Below are positions 7,291 to 15,156 of a stretch of 42,553 bases of DNA, piece by piece. The notes beneath the pieces are model-generated. The model was given only the letters and a program-made list of their open reading frames with translations, ran no database searches and had not been told where the DNA came from. Origin of the DNA: Streptomyces sp. MA5143a (GTDB lineage Bacteria; Actinomycetota; Actinomycetes; Streptomycetales; Streptomycetaceae); the NCBI RefSeq assembly GCF_900290235.1, contig NZ_OLMK01000122.1, positions 1 to 42,553 of the forward strand. Direction: 5' to 3'. Within the stretch, counting starts at the first letter, position 1, and each line of letters begins with the position of its first letter. A program made the position numbers and the translations under genes.

Positions 7291-8520
7291 TCAGTCGGTG
7301 TCGTCGCCGTCGATGCCGAGGCCGGGCAGGAGGCCCGGGAGGAGGGGCGGGAGGGTGACGTCGGGCTCCTGGGCCGGGGTGCTCCTGCCGGTGGACGGGG
7401 AGGTGCTGGAGGTGTCGCCCTCGGGCGGGTCGAGCAGACCGCCGGTGGCGCCGCCGACGAGGTTCTCGCCGCCGCTGTCCGACGCGGACGGGTCGGGTTT
7501 GCCGCCGCTCTTCTGGCTGTCCGCGGAGCCGTTGCCGGTGCTGGGCGCCGGACGGCCGGAGTCGGCCGCGCCGGGTGCCCGGGAGCCCGGGGAGCGGCGC
7601 TGCTTGTCGTCGCCGCCCGGTGCGGGGGGCTGCGGCAGCAGCGACCGGTGCGGGGCGACCTCTTCGTCTATGGCGTCGAAGACCGAGGACACCTGCTGAC
7701 TGACGTCCCCGAGTTGGACGGGCAGCCGCTCGCGCAGCGCGTCCCACGCCTCCCGGTGGGACCGGGAGAAGGCCGACAGGGCCTTGATGGGTCCGAGGGA
7801 GCCCGGGTCGCGCTGGTAGGCCTCGTGCAGCAGGCGGTAGCCCTCGGCGGCGTCGTGCTTCATGCCGGTGAGGGCCCGGCGGACGTCGCCCAGGGACTCG
7901 TGGTCGAGGTGTCCGCCGCGGCCGCGCTCCATGAGCCTGCGGGCCTCGCTGAGCCGGGTGGACGCCTGGTCCAGATAGAGCCGGCCCCGGTCGTCGGTGT
8001 CGTCGGCCAGGGTGAGCCTCACGTCCTCGATGCCGCGCTTGAGGCCGTAGAGCGAGTCACCGGGCAGGGCGTCCGAGCTGGCGGCGGCCACACCGCCGAA
8101 GGCTCCCGCGGCCACTCCGACGCTGAGCCCGCCCGCGGCGAGGCCCTTCGTCAGGCGTGAACGTGGTCGCAGTTTGCCCAGCGGGCTGGCCCGGTGGGCG
8201 CCTCGCGCCTTGCCGCGCTGCTCGGGCACCGAAGAGTCCTTCGCCTCGCGCCCCGCGAGCGTGCCGTCGCGCAGCATGGCTTCCATCGCGGCCACCAGTT
8301 GGGCGCGCTGGACCACTTTGACCGCGGGGTCAAGCTCCGGCTTGGGCAGCTCGTCGAGACCGGTGGCCAGGGTCAACAGGCGTCCCTGGTCGGTCTGTTC
8401 CGCTGCCGGGGCCGGTGCCGATCCCTCGGGCCGCTCGGCCGCCGTGCCCTGGTCGGACAGCTCCTCCAGGGCCTGGGCGAAGGCGTTCGCCCGCCGGTGC
8501 GCCGATACGTTCGCGATCAC
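7291..8520 (-). CDS. rsbN: RsbN, membrane-anchored anti-sigma factor for BldN
   Basis: A 409-residue protein located just downstream of bldN, the position of RsbN in Streptomyces. The N-terminal cytosolic part (about 1-120) would bind the sigma factor. A transmembrane segment near residues 130-150 (GLAAGGLSVGVAAGAFGGVAAAS) is followed by a DUF5667-like extracytoplasmic domain (SLYGLKRGIEDVRLTLADD, about 155-260), then a Pro/Ser/Gly-rich tail. The start is set at GTG 8520: AGGAGG at 8529-8534 is 8 nt upstream, whereas the in-frame GTG at 8529 overlaps that Shine-Dalgarno. RsbN holds sigma-BldN inactive; a sigma-BldN-type promoter upstream implies negative feedback. Confidence 0.92.
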   Translation of the reverse strand: MIANVSAHRRANAFAQALEELSDQGTAAERPEGSAPAPAAEQTDQGRLLTLATGLDELPKPELDPAVKVVQRAQLVAAMEAMLRDGTLAGREAKDSSVPEQRGKARGAHRASPLGKLRPRSRLTKGLAAGGLSVGVAAGAFGGVAAASSDALPGDSLYGLKRGIEDVRLTLADDTDDRGRLYLDQASTRLSEARRLMERGRGGHLDHESLGDVRRALTGMKHDAAEGYRLLHEAYQRDPGSLGPIKALSAFSRSHREAWDALRERLPVQLGDVSQQVSSVFDAIDEEVAPHRSLLPQPPAPGGDDKQRRSPGSRAPGAADSGRPAPSTGNGSADSQKSGGKPDPSASDSGGENLVGGATGGLLDPPEGDTSSTSPSTGRSTPAQEPDVTLPPLLPGLLPGLGIDGDDTD

Positions 8521-8650
8521 TGGCGGCACCTCCTCTCGTCATGACGGTCGACTCCCCAGGGGGTCCTGAGGGTTGCACGTGCCCGACCAATGCACACGAT
8601 CGAGTGATCGATATCGGCCGGGCCGTGACCACAGGGAGCCTGTATCCCGC

Positions 8651-8679
8651 TCAACGAGTGGTGCGGCACTTGGGTTACG
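8651..8679 (-). promoter_or_regulatory. Sigma-BldN-type promoter of rsbN
   Basis: On the minus strand a -35 CGTAAC (8679-8674) and a -10 CGTTGA (8656-8651) are separated by 17 nt. Both hexamers match exactly the sigma-BldN consensus I know from chaplin, rodlin and rsbN promoters. The element lies about 130 nt upstream of the rsbN GTG within the 297-nt bldN-rsbN gap. Confidence 0.85.
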
Positions 8680-8817
8680 GACGGAGGACGAACCGGCGAA
8701 GAAGTCAACGGAAGGAGACCGAGGGTGAGTTGGAGGTCGCCGAGCGTGTCCGGACGCAGCGCTCGGCGCGGGGGTGGCGATGGTTCGCCGGGGCGGGTCC
8801 TGCCGGGGGTGGGCGGG

Positions 8818-9594
8818 TCAGCGGGCGTCGTCCGGCAGGAGACGGGCGAGCGTGCGGACCGCACGGTACTGGAGGGTCTTGATCGCGCCCTCGTTCTTGC
8901 CCATGACGCGGGCGGTCTCGGCGACGGAGAGGCCCTGGAGGAAGCGGAGGGTGACGCACTCCTGCTGCTGGGGGTTGAGGCGGCGTACGGCCTCGAGGAG
9001 GGCGGCGTTGGAGAGGGACTCCAGGACGGAGTCCTCGGGGGAGCGCTCGACCTCGTTGGCGTCGAGCATCTCGCCGGTGGTGACCTCCAGCCGGAAGCGG
9101 CTGGACTTGAAGTGGTCGGCGACGAGGTTGCGGGCGATGGTGACCAGCCAGGCGCCGAAGTCGCGGCCCTGCCAGGTGAACGTCCCGATGCGGCGCAGGG
9201 CGCGCAGGAACGTCTCGCTGGTGAGGTCCTCGGCGGTCGCCTTGCCGCCCACGCGGTAGTAGATGTAGCGGTAGACGGTGTCGCTGTACTGGTCGTACAG
9301 GCGGCCGAAGGCGTCGGCCTCGCCGGACTGGGCGCGTTCGACGAGGTCCATCATGCGGGCGCTGTCGCTGTCCGCGGCGGGACGGCGGGTGGTGGTGGCG
9401 GTGGATCCCGAACGGCCTCGTCTGCCCACTGCCGCGCTGCCGTCGGCGAGTGCGTAGCACGGGCCAACGGGCGCGGCGGCGGAGGCGAGGGCGGGGACGG
9501 CGTACGCGGTGGGGACGAAGCCGCGCAACAGGTTGTTGACTGTCGCGCGCAGCGTAGCCAGGCCCGAGGCGTCAACCCCGACGTGTGGGTACAC
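8818..9594 (-). CDS. bldN: BldN, developmental ECF sigma factor (pro-protein)
   Basis: A 258-residue ECF sigma factor. Region 2 runs from about residue 82 (MDLVERAQSGEADAFGRLYDQYSDTVYRY, then DLTSETFLRAL and FGAWLVTIARNLVADHFK). Region 4 lies near residues 195-250 (ECVTLRFLQGLSVAETARVMGKNEGAIKTLQYRAVRTLARLL). The first roughly 80 residues form the low-complexity extension that marks BldN and is removed by proteolysis in S. coelicolor. BldN switches on chaplin, rodlin and other genes for aerial hyphae. The GTG start has GGGAG 4 nt upstream and gives the family N-terminus (VYPHVGVDASGLATL). The anti-sigma gene rsbN lies downstream on the same strand. Confidence 0.95.
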   Translation of the reverse strand: MYPHVGVDASGLATLRATVNNLLRGFVPTAYAVPALASAAAPVGPCYALADGSAAVGRRGRSGSTATTTRRPAADSDSARMMDLVERAQSGEADAFGRLYDQYSDTVYRYIYYRVGGKATAEDLTSETFLRALRRIGTFTWQGRDFGAWLVTIARNLVADHFKSSRFRLEVTTGEMLDANEVERSPEDSVLESLSNAALLEAVRRLNPQQQECVTLRFLQGLSVAETARVMGKNEGAIKTLQYRAVRTLARLLPDDAR

Positions 9595-9916
9595 GGGACT
9601 CCCAGAGGCAGAGCTTCCATCACGTGCAGTACGGAACCATTCACCCGTCGTAGCGACGGAGGGGTACCGGTTTGCGTTTGAGGAGAATAACGCTTCGTGC
9701 AGGCACTGCTACACCCAGTTGCTCAAATCATCGATTACGTCGCTTCTGTTACCGATTGACGGCTGCTCAAGTGCCGGTGCGTGATCGGTTGTTGATCGAT
9801 TGGGTTCGCGTTCCGTCTGGGTGCGGGGCGTGTTGTGGTCGGGTGCGGAGGGAGGGACTGAGGGGCGCGCGGTGGGGGTAGGACAGCCGGAATGCGGGCG
9901 GCCGTGCGGGAACGCC
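9595..9916 (-). promoter_or_regulatory. bldN upstream control region
   Basis: No gene is seen in this stretch, which is clearly lower in GC than its surroundings (especially 9670-9810), as expected for a complex promoter. It contains a 6-bp hairpin (9645-9650 with 9654-9659) and a loose AGT-N10-TCACC arrangement (9628-9645) that only weakly resembles a BldD box. I cannot assign the bldN promoter hexamers with confidence; bldN is known to be BldD-repressed in S. coelicolor. Confidence 0.5.
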
Positions 9917-9954
9917 AACGCCGGAGGGGCCGGTCTCCCGGCCCCTCCGGCGTT
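9917..9954 (-). terminator. Terminator of the SerB-like phosphatase gene
   Basis: A perfect 17-bp inverted repeat (9917-9933 with 9938-9954) with a 4-nt loop lies 44 nt beyond the stop codon of the gene at 9998 and separates it from the bldN promoter region. Confidence 0.88.
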
Positions 9955-9997
9955 CGAAAGCAGTGTGGTCGAAAAAAGGTGTGAGTGATCGGATGGG

Positions 9998-10936
9998 TCA
10001 GCGTCGGCGGCGGTGCAGCGCGATCGCGGCGGCCGTGCCGCCGGCCACCGCGCCCACGCCGGCCGCGGCCGGGAGGCCGACCTTGGCCGCCTTGCGGGCC
10101 GTGCGGTAGTCGCGCAGCCGCCAGTCCATGGAGCGGGCGTGCTTGCGGAGCTTGGAGTCCGGGTTGATCGCGTAGGGGTGGCCGACCAGGGAGAGCATCG
10201 GGATGTCGTTGTGGCTGTCGCTGTAGGCGGCGCAGCGGGAGAGGTCCAGGCCCTCGGCGGCGGCCAGGGCGCGGACGGCCTCCGCCTTCGCGGGGCCGTG
10301 CAGCGGCTCGCCGACGAGCTTGCCTGTGTAGACCCCGTCGACCGACTCGGCGACCGTGCCGAGCGCCCCGGTCAGACCGAGGCGGCGGGCGATCACCTGG
10401 GCGATCTCCACGGGGGCGGCCGTCACCAGCCACACCTTCTGGCCGGCGTCGAGGTGGGCCTGGGCGAGGGCGCGGGTGCCCGGCCAGATGCGCTCGGCCA
10501 TGTACTCGTCGTAGATCTCCTCGCCGATGATGGTCAGTTCGGCGACGCGGTGGCCCTTGACGATGGAGAGCGCGGAATTCTGGGCGTCCTGCATGTGCTC
10601 GGGGTCCTCGGAGCCCGCGAGCCGGAACCACGCCTGCTGCCAGGCGAATCGGGCGAGGTCGCGGGTTTCGAAGAACTTCCGCTTGTACAGGCCCCGGCCG
10701 AAGTGGAACAGCGACGCGCCCTGCATGACCGTGTTGTCGAGGTCGAAGAAGGCCGCGGCCTTCTCGTCGCCGAGGACCGGGAACTCCGGTTCGGCGGCAG
10801 GGGTGTCGGGCGCGGGAGCGAGGTCCTCCAGTTCCCGGGAGGACTTGCGCGCGGCCTCGGCTGAGGCCTCGCCTGCCAACACACTCCGTGCCGTGGCGGA
10901 GCGCCTACGAGGAGTGAGCCATCCTAGTGCGGCCAT
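9998..10936 (-). CDS. HAD subfamily IB (SerB-like) phosphatase
   Basis: A 312-residue protein. Residues 1-55 are a basic then acidic low-complexity leader. The HAD core starts at AAFFDLDNTVMQG (D65, D67), followed by a helical cap (FHFGRGLYKRKFF to about 175), motif II VWLVTAAP, and motif IV YSDSHNDIPMLSLVGHPYAINPD. This fits SerB-type HAD-IB phosphatases; whether the substrate is phosphoserine or a lipid phosphate is unknown. The C-terminus (AAAGVGAVAGGTAAAIAL) is hydrophobic and may associate with the membrane, before a basic tail. The ATG is preceded by TATGCT 6 nt upstream, suggesting a leaderless transcript. It diverges from the glutaredoxin-like gene. Confidence 0.88.
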   Translation of the reverse strand: MAALGWLTPRRRSATARSVLAGEASAEAARKSSRELEDLAPAPDTPAAEPEFPVLGDEKAAAFFDLDNTVMQGASLFHFGRGLYKRKFFETRDLARFAWQQAWFRLAGSEDPEHMQDAQNSALSIVKGHRVAELTIIGEEIYDEYMAERIWPGTRALAQAHLDAGQKVWLVTAAPVEIAQVIARRLGLTGALGTVAESVDGVYTGKLVGEPLHGPAKAEAVRALAAAEGLDLSRCAAYSDSHNDIPMLSLVGHPYAINPDSKLRKHARSMDWRLRDYRTARKAAKVGLPAAAGVGAVAGGTAAAIALHRRRR

Positions 10937-10948
10937 GTCGTGAGCATA
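10937..10948 (-). promoter_or_regulatory. Candidate leaderless -10 element for the SerB-like gene
   Basis: TATGCT on the minus strand (10948-10943) lies 6 nt before the ATG at 10936. Confidence 0.5.
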
Positions 10949-11082
10949 GCCAGTCTGTTCGGTGGTTCCGGAGTCGAGAGGTTGGCAAGGTGTGAACTCT
11001 CCACGACCTTGTCGTTAAAGAGGTGGTCCGTACGGCGTGTCCGGGTGCGGCACGGGTGACGAGGGGGCGCGTTGTGCGCTGC

Positions 11083-11094
11083 GACAATGGCGGC
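11083..11094 (+). promoter_or_regulatory. Candidate leaderless -10 element for the glutaredoxin-like gene
   Basis: GACAAT (11083-11088) lies 6 nt before the ATG at 11095. It supports that start over the longer upstream reading frame. Confidence 0.45.
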
Positions 11095-11373
11095 ATGAGT
11101 GCCATGTTTCGGCGACGGTCGCGCGAGCCGGGGGAGCGTCTCGTCACACTGATCGGCAAGCCGGGGTGTCATCTGTGCGATGACGCACAGTCGGTGATCG
11201 AGAAGGTGTGCGGGGAGCTCGGGGTGCCCTGGGAGAAGAAGGACATCACCCAGGACGAGGAGCTGCACCGGGCGTACTGGGAGCAGATCCCGGTCGTGCT
11301 GGTGGACGGGGCGCAGCACACGTTCTGGCGGGTGGATGAGGCGCGTCTGCGCAAAGCCCTTACACAGATGTGA
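11095..11373 (+). CDS. Glutaredoxin/thioredoxin-like CxxC protein
   Basis: A 92-residue thioredoxin-fold protein of the DUF836/glutaredoxin-like type. LVTLIGKPGCHLCDDAQSVIEKV carries the CHLC redox pair, ITQDEELHRAYWEQIPVVLVDG holds the cis-proline strand, and FWRVDEARLRKAL forms the last helix. It probably reduces disulfides in the cytosol. It lies immediately upstream of rex, so a redox-related pair is possible, but a 317-nt gap with its own promoter signals separates the two. The short start is favoured by a GACAAT hexamer 6 nt upstream. Confidence 0.85.
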   Translation: MSAMFRRRSREPGERLVTLIGKPGCHLCDDAQSVIEKVCGELGVPWEKKDITQDEELHRAYWEQIPVVLVDGAQHTFWRVDEARLRKALTQM

Positions 11374-11554
11374 CTGACCGGCCAGTCCAAGTGGTCCAGA
11401 AAGTCGCTTAGGATCGACGGGCTGATTGGTCTCGGGGGCGGGATTCGTGAGGAGAGTGTGCGGTTTTGCCCCCGTGGAGCAAGGCGCCGAGCTGGGCGTC
11501 GCGTGAGGAACGAAGGCGCGTCCGTGTCGGTTCCGAGCGTGCGCGTCGAGCGTG

Positions 11555-11570
11555 CGTGACCCCGGTCACG
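11555..11570. promoter_or_regulatory. Palindrome upstream of the Rex operator
   Basis: CGTGACC (11555-11561) and GGTCACG (11564-11570) are perfect inverted arms with a 2-nt centre, ending 25 nt before the Rex operator. It does not resemble a Rex site. If the promoter -10 is 11619-11624, the palindrome sits around -60, an activator-like position. The binding protein is unknown. Confidence 0.45.
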
Positions 11571-11595
11571 TTGGCCGGGCAAATCGGACACCATC

Positions 11596-11615
11596 TTTGT
11601 GCACGCGTTCACAAA
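11596..11615. promoter_or_regulatory. Rex operator (ROP) of the rex-hemACD operon
   Basis: Inverted arms TTTGTG (11596-11601) and CACAAA (11610-11615) flank CACGCGTT. This matches the Rex operator core TGTG-N8-CACA known from Streptomyces. Rex binds such sites when NADH is low and releases DNA when NADH is high, so the operon is expected to be autoregulated by redox state. Confidence 0.92.
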
Positions 11616-11690
11616 GACATAGCCTGCTGTCGACGGGGCGGTCTGGGGACGCATGACCGCCCGCAGCCCCGCTCTACCCGCAGGAGCACC

Positions 11691-12446
11691 GTGGCAACTG
11701 GCCGAACTCACCGACCGGCGACCCGCAGCCGAGGGATTCCCGAGGCCACCGTCGCCAGGCTTCCGCTGTACCTCCGTGCCCTGACCGCGCTGTCGGAGCG
11801 CTCGGTACCCACCGTTTCATCCGAGGAACTGGCGGCCGCGGCGGGGGTCAATTCCGCGAAGCTCCGCAAGGACTTCTCCTACCTCGGTTCGTACGGGACG
11901 CGGGGCGTCGGCTACGACGTCGAGTACCTCGTCTACCAGATCTCCCGTGAGCTGGGCCTCACGCAGGACTGGCCGGTCGTCATCGTCGGTATCGGTAACC
12001 TCGGCGCCGCCCTCGCCAACTACGGCGGGTTCGCCTCCCGTGGGTTCCGGGTCGCCGCGCTGATAGACGCCGACCCGGCGATGGCGGGTAAGCCGGTCGC
12101 GGGCATCCCGGTGCAGCACACGGACGACCTGGAAAAGATCATCGACGACAACGGGGTCTCCATCGGCGTGATCGCCACCCCCGCCGGAGCCGCCCAGCAG
12201 GTGTGCGACCGGCTCGTCGCCGCCGGGGTCACGTCCATCCTGAACTTCGCGCCCACCGTTCTGTCCGTGCCGGACGGTGTCGACGTACGCAAGGTCGATC
12301 TCTCGATCGAGTTGCAGATCCTCGCCTTCCACGAGCAGCGCAAGGCCGGCGAGGAGGCCGCGGGCGAGTCCGCGGCCGTACCGCTGGCTCCCAAGGAGTC
12401 CGGGAAAGGGCCCGACGGGGATGTCCCCGCCGTGATGCCGGCATGA
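11691..12446 (+). CDS. rex: Rex, NADH-sensing redox transcriptional repressor
   Basis: A 251-residue protein nearly identical in layout to S. coelicolor Rex. The N-terminal winged helix (about 15-85) contains the LPLYLRAL helix and VNSAKLRKDFSYLGSYG recognition region. The Rossmann domain follows (VVIVGIGNLGAALANYGGF, GxGxxG; NAD(H)-binding), with the C-terminal domain-swapped helix (VDLSIELQILAFHEQRK). It represses respiratory and heme genes when the NADH/NAD+ ratio is low. The GTG start has CAGGAG 5 nt upstream. It is the first gene of rex-hemA-hemC-hemD, whose stop and start codons overlap at each junction, and a Rex operator lies upstream. Confidence 0.97.
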   Translation: MATGRTHRPATRSRGIPEATVARLPLYLRALTALSERSVPTVSSEELAAAAGVNSAKLRKDFSYLGSYGTRGVGYDVEYLVYQISRELGLTQDWPVVIVGIGNLGAALANYGGFASRGFRVAALIDADPAMAGKPVAGIPVQHTDDLEKIIDDNGVSIGVIATPAGAAQQVCDRLVAAGVTSILNFAPTVLSVPDGVDVRKVDLSIELQILAFHEQRKAGEEAAGESAAVPLAPKESGKGPDGDVPAVMPA

Positions 12447-14167
12447 GTCTCCTGGTCGTCGGGCTGAGTCACCGCAGTGCTCCGGTGAGTGTGCTGGAGC
12501 GGGCCGCGCTGTCCCTGGACGCGCAGATCAAGTTGCTTCAGGACACGGTGGCCGCCGAGCCGGCCACGGAGGCCGCCGTCCTCGCCACCTGCAACCGCAT
12601 CGAGCTGTACGCGGACGTCGACAAGTTCCACGCCGGTGTGGCCGAGCTGTCCACGCTGCTCGCCCAGCACAGCGGGGTGGGGCTGGACGAGCTGACGCCC
12701 TATCTGTACGTGCACTACGAGGACCGGGCCGTCCACCATCTGTTCTCGGTGGCCTGCGGGCTGGACTCCATGGTCGTCGGCGAGGGGCAGATCCTCGGGC
12801 AGATCAAGGACGCGCTGGCCCGCGCGCAGGAGCTGCACACCGCCGGGCGGCTGCTGAACGACCTGTTCCAGCAGGCCCTCCGGGTCGGCAAGCGGGCGCA
12901 CTCCGAGACCGGGATCGACCGGGCCGGGCAGTCGCTGGTGACGTTCGGCCTGGAGCAGTTCACCGCCGGTGGCGCCGTCGAGGCGTGGGCCCGGGGCAAG
13001 CGGGCCGTCGTGATCGGCGCCGGGTCGATGTCGTCGCTGGCGGCCGCCACGCTGGCGCGGGCCGGGGTCGCCGAGATCGTGGTCGCCAACCGGACGTACG
13101 ACCGGGCCGAGCGGCTCGCGCAGATCCTCACCGAGCAGGGCGAAAAGGGCGAAACGGACGTGGTGGCCCGCGCGGTACCGATGGAATCGGTGCCTTCCGA
13201 GCTGACACGTGCCGATGTCGTCGTCTCCTGCACCGGTGCGACGGGCCTGGTCCTGACCGCCGACGCCGTCGCCGCCGCCGTCGAGGGGCGGGTGCCCGCG
13301 GGCACGGCCGTGGCCGGGCACGACCACCGCGCGGACACGCGGGGCGACATACGGCCCGTGCTGCCGCCGACGTCCCTCGGCACCGACGAGGACTGTCCGC
13401 TCGACCTCCCCGCCGTCCAGGGCGGCGGCTTCTCCGTGCACGGCGAGGCCGCGGTCGCCGGGATGGACGCGGCGACGCTGGAGCAGCACGCCGCCTGGGT
13501 CGACAACGCGACCGTCGACCGGCGCACCGCCGCCCGCCGCACGCCCGCCGCCGACGCCGAGCTGATCGCCGCGCTCGCCGCGACCTTCGCCGTCACCGGC
13601 CGGATCACCGAACTGCGCCGGCCCGAGCCGGTCGTCGAGGCGCCCCGGCCCGAGCCCGTGCTCGCGCTGCTGGACCTGGCCATGCCGCGGGACATCGACG
13701 CGGCCGCGCACCGGCTGCCCGGTGTCCGCCTGGTCGACATCGAGTCCCTCGCCGAGGCCTCCGCCGACGCGCCGATGGCCGCCGACGTGGACATGGTGCG
13801 GAGGATCGTTTCGGACGAGGTGGCCGCCTTCGGCGCCGCCCAGCGGGCCGCGCACATCACCCCCACCGTCGTGGCGCTGCGCGCCATGGCCGCGGATGTC
13901 GTCGCGAGCGAGATCGCCCGCCTGGAGGGCCGGCTGCCCGGCCTCGACGACAGGCACCGCGGCGAGATCACCCAGACCGTGCGGCGCGTCGTCGACAAGC
14001 TGCTGCACGCGCCGACCGTACGGGTCAAGCAGCTCGCGGCCGAACCCGGCGGCGCCGGGTACGCGGACGCGCTGCGGACCCTGTTCGACCTGGACCAGGA
14101 GACGGTCGCCGCCGTGTCCCGGGCCGATGACAGCCAAGAGAACGCCGAGAACCGAGGGCGATCATGA
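12443..14167 (+). CDS. hemA: Glutamyl-tRNA reductase
   Basis: A 574-residue enzyme that reduces glutamyl-tRNA(Glu) with NADPH to glutamate-1-semialdehyde, the first committed step of heme synthesis. The catalytic cysteine is C50 in LATCNRIELY. VGEGQILGQIK and the NADPH-binding VIGAGSMSSLAAATLARAG are conserved, and a C-terminal dimerisation helix is present. It is longer than most bacterial HemA proteins (about 420-470 residues) because of an insertion of roughly 100 residues in the NADPH domain (about 290-400), which seems usual in Streptomyces. ATG overlaps the rex stop (ATGA), and the hemC start overlaps its own stop, so the cistrons are translationally coupled. Confidence 0.96.
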   Translation: MSLLVVGLSHRSAPVSVLERAALSLDAQIKLLQDTVAAEPATEAAVLATCNRIELYADVDKFHAGVAELSTLLAQHSGVGLDELTPYLYVHYEDRAVHHLFSVACGLDSMVVGEGQILGQIKDALARAQELHTAGRLLNDLFQQALRVGKRAHSETGIDRAGQSLVTFGLEQFTAGGAVEAWARGKRAVVIGAGSMSSLAAATLARAGVAEIVVANRTYDRAERLAQILTEQGEKGETDVVARAVPMESVPSELTRADVVVSCTGATGLVLTADAVAAAVEGRVPAGTAVAGHDHRADTRGDIRPVLPPTSLGTDEDCPLDLPAVQGGGFSVHGEAAVAGMDAATLEQHAAWVDNATVDRRTAARRTPAADAELIAALAATFAVTGRITELRRPEPVVEAPRPEPVLALLDLAMPRDIDAAAHRLPGVRLVDIESLAEASADAPMAADVDMVRRIVSDEVAAFGAAQRAAHITPTVVALRAMAADVVASEIARLEGRLPGLDDRHRGEITQTVRRVVDKLLHAPTVRVKQLAAEPGGAGYADALRTLFDLDQETVAAVSRADDSQENAENRGRS

Positions 14168-15156
14168 GTGAGCAGGCACGTGAGGCGCCCCAGCGTCGAG
14201 CCGAGGGGCCGCTGCGGCTCGGGACCAGGCGGAGCAAGCTCGCCATGGCCCAGTCCGGGCTGGTGGCGGACGCGGTCCGGCAGGTGACCGGGCGGCCCGT
14301 CGAACTCGTGGAGATCACGACGTACGGCGACGTCTCGCGCGAGCATCTGGCGCAGATCGGCGGCACGGGCGTCTTCGTCACCGCGCTGCGGGAGGCGCTG
14401 CTGCGCGGCGACGTCGACTTCGCCGTGCACTCCCTCAAGGACCTGCCGACCGCGCAGCCCGCCGAGCTGGCGCTCGCCGCCGTGCCGGTGCGCGAGGACG
14501 CGCGGGACGTGCTGGTCGCCCGCGACGGCCTGACCTTCGCCCAGCTGCCGGACGGCGCCCGCGTCGGCACCGGCTCGCCGCGGCGGATGGCCCAGCTGAA
14601 CGCGTACGCGCGCAGCCACGGCCTGACGATCGAGACGGTGCCGATCCGGGGGAACGTAGACACCCGGATCGGATACGTGCGGAAGGGTGAGCTGGACGCC
14701 GTCGTGCTGGCCGCCGCCGGACTGAACCGGATCGGCCGGATCGACGAGGCGACCGACTTCCTCTCGGTCGACACCGTTCTGCCCGCCCCCGGCCAGGGGG
14801 CACTGGCGATCGAATGCGTCGCGGACAACGCGTCGCTGGTCGCCGCGCTCGGCGAACTCGACGACCCGCTCACCCGGGCCGCCGTGACCGCCGAGCGGTC
14901 CCTGCTCGCCGCCCTGGAGGCCGGTTGCAGCGCCCCGGTGGGTGCGTTCGCCGACCTTCTGGCCGACGGGCAGACTGTCAAGGAGATGCGCCTGCGCGGC
15001 GTCGTCGGCACGACCGACGGCTCGACGCTGGTGCAGCTGTCCACCACCGGTCCCGTGCCCGGGACGCACGACCAGGCAATGGCGCTCGGCCGTGAACTCG
15101 CGGCCGAGATGCTCGCCAAGGGCGCGGCCGGTCTGATGGGGGAGCGAGCACATTGA
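14164..15156 (+). CDS. hemC: Porphobilinogen deaminase (hydroxymethylbilane synthase)
   Basis: A 330-residue cytosolic enzyme that joins four porphobilinogens into hydroxymethylbilane. Family signatures are LRLGTRRSKLAMAQSG near the N-terminus, HSLKDLPT, GTGSPRRMAQL, and the dipyrromethane-cofactor attachment cysteine C255 in LEAGCSAPVGAFA. The length is only slightly above the usual 310, because of a short charged N-terminal extension. The start overlaps the hemA stop by ATGA, and the hemD TTG overlaps its stop. Confidence 0.96.
   Translation: MSEQAREAPQRRAEGPLRLGTRRSKLAMAQSGLVADAVRQVTGRPVELVEITTYGDVSREHLAQIGGTGVFVTALREALLRGDVDFAVHSLKDLPTAQPAELALAAVPVREDARDVLVARDGLTFAQLPDGARVGTGSPRRMAQLNAYARSHGLTIETVPIRGNVDTRIGYVRKGELDAVVLAAAGLNRIGRIDEATDFLSVDTVLPAPGQGALAIECVADNASLVAALGELDDPLTRAAVTAERSLLAALEAGCSAPVGAFADLLADGQTVKEMRLRGVVGTTDGSTLVQLSTTGPVPGTHDQAMALGRELAAEMLAKGAAGLMGERAH

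Larger units (their letters stand above)
11374..11690 (+). promoter_or_regulatory. rex upstream control region
   Basis: No gene is seen in this gap. It holds a 7-bp-arm palindrome at 11555-11570, the Rex operator at 11596-11615, a possible -10 TAGCCT at 11619-11624, and a lone -10-like TAGGAT at 11409-11414 that could belong to a second, upstream promoter. Confidence 0.6.

Noticed and set aside
9628..9645. BldD-box-like AGT...TCACC upstream of bldN
   Set aside because: Only parts of the half-sites match and the spacing is loose; too weak to call, although BldD control of bldN is known in S. coelicolor.
12715..15153. Very long open frames antisense to hemA and hemC (over 700-800 codons)
   Set aside because: High-GC codon bias opens antisense frames; their translations are Arg/Gly/Pro-rich with no family similarity, while the sense strand encodes clear HemA and HemC.
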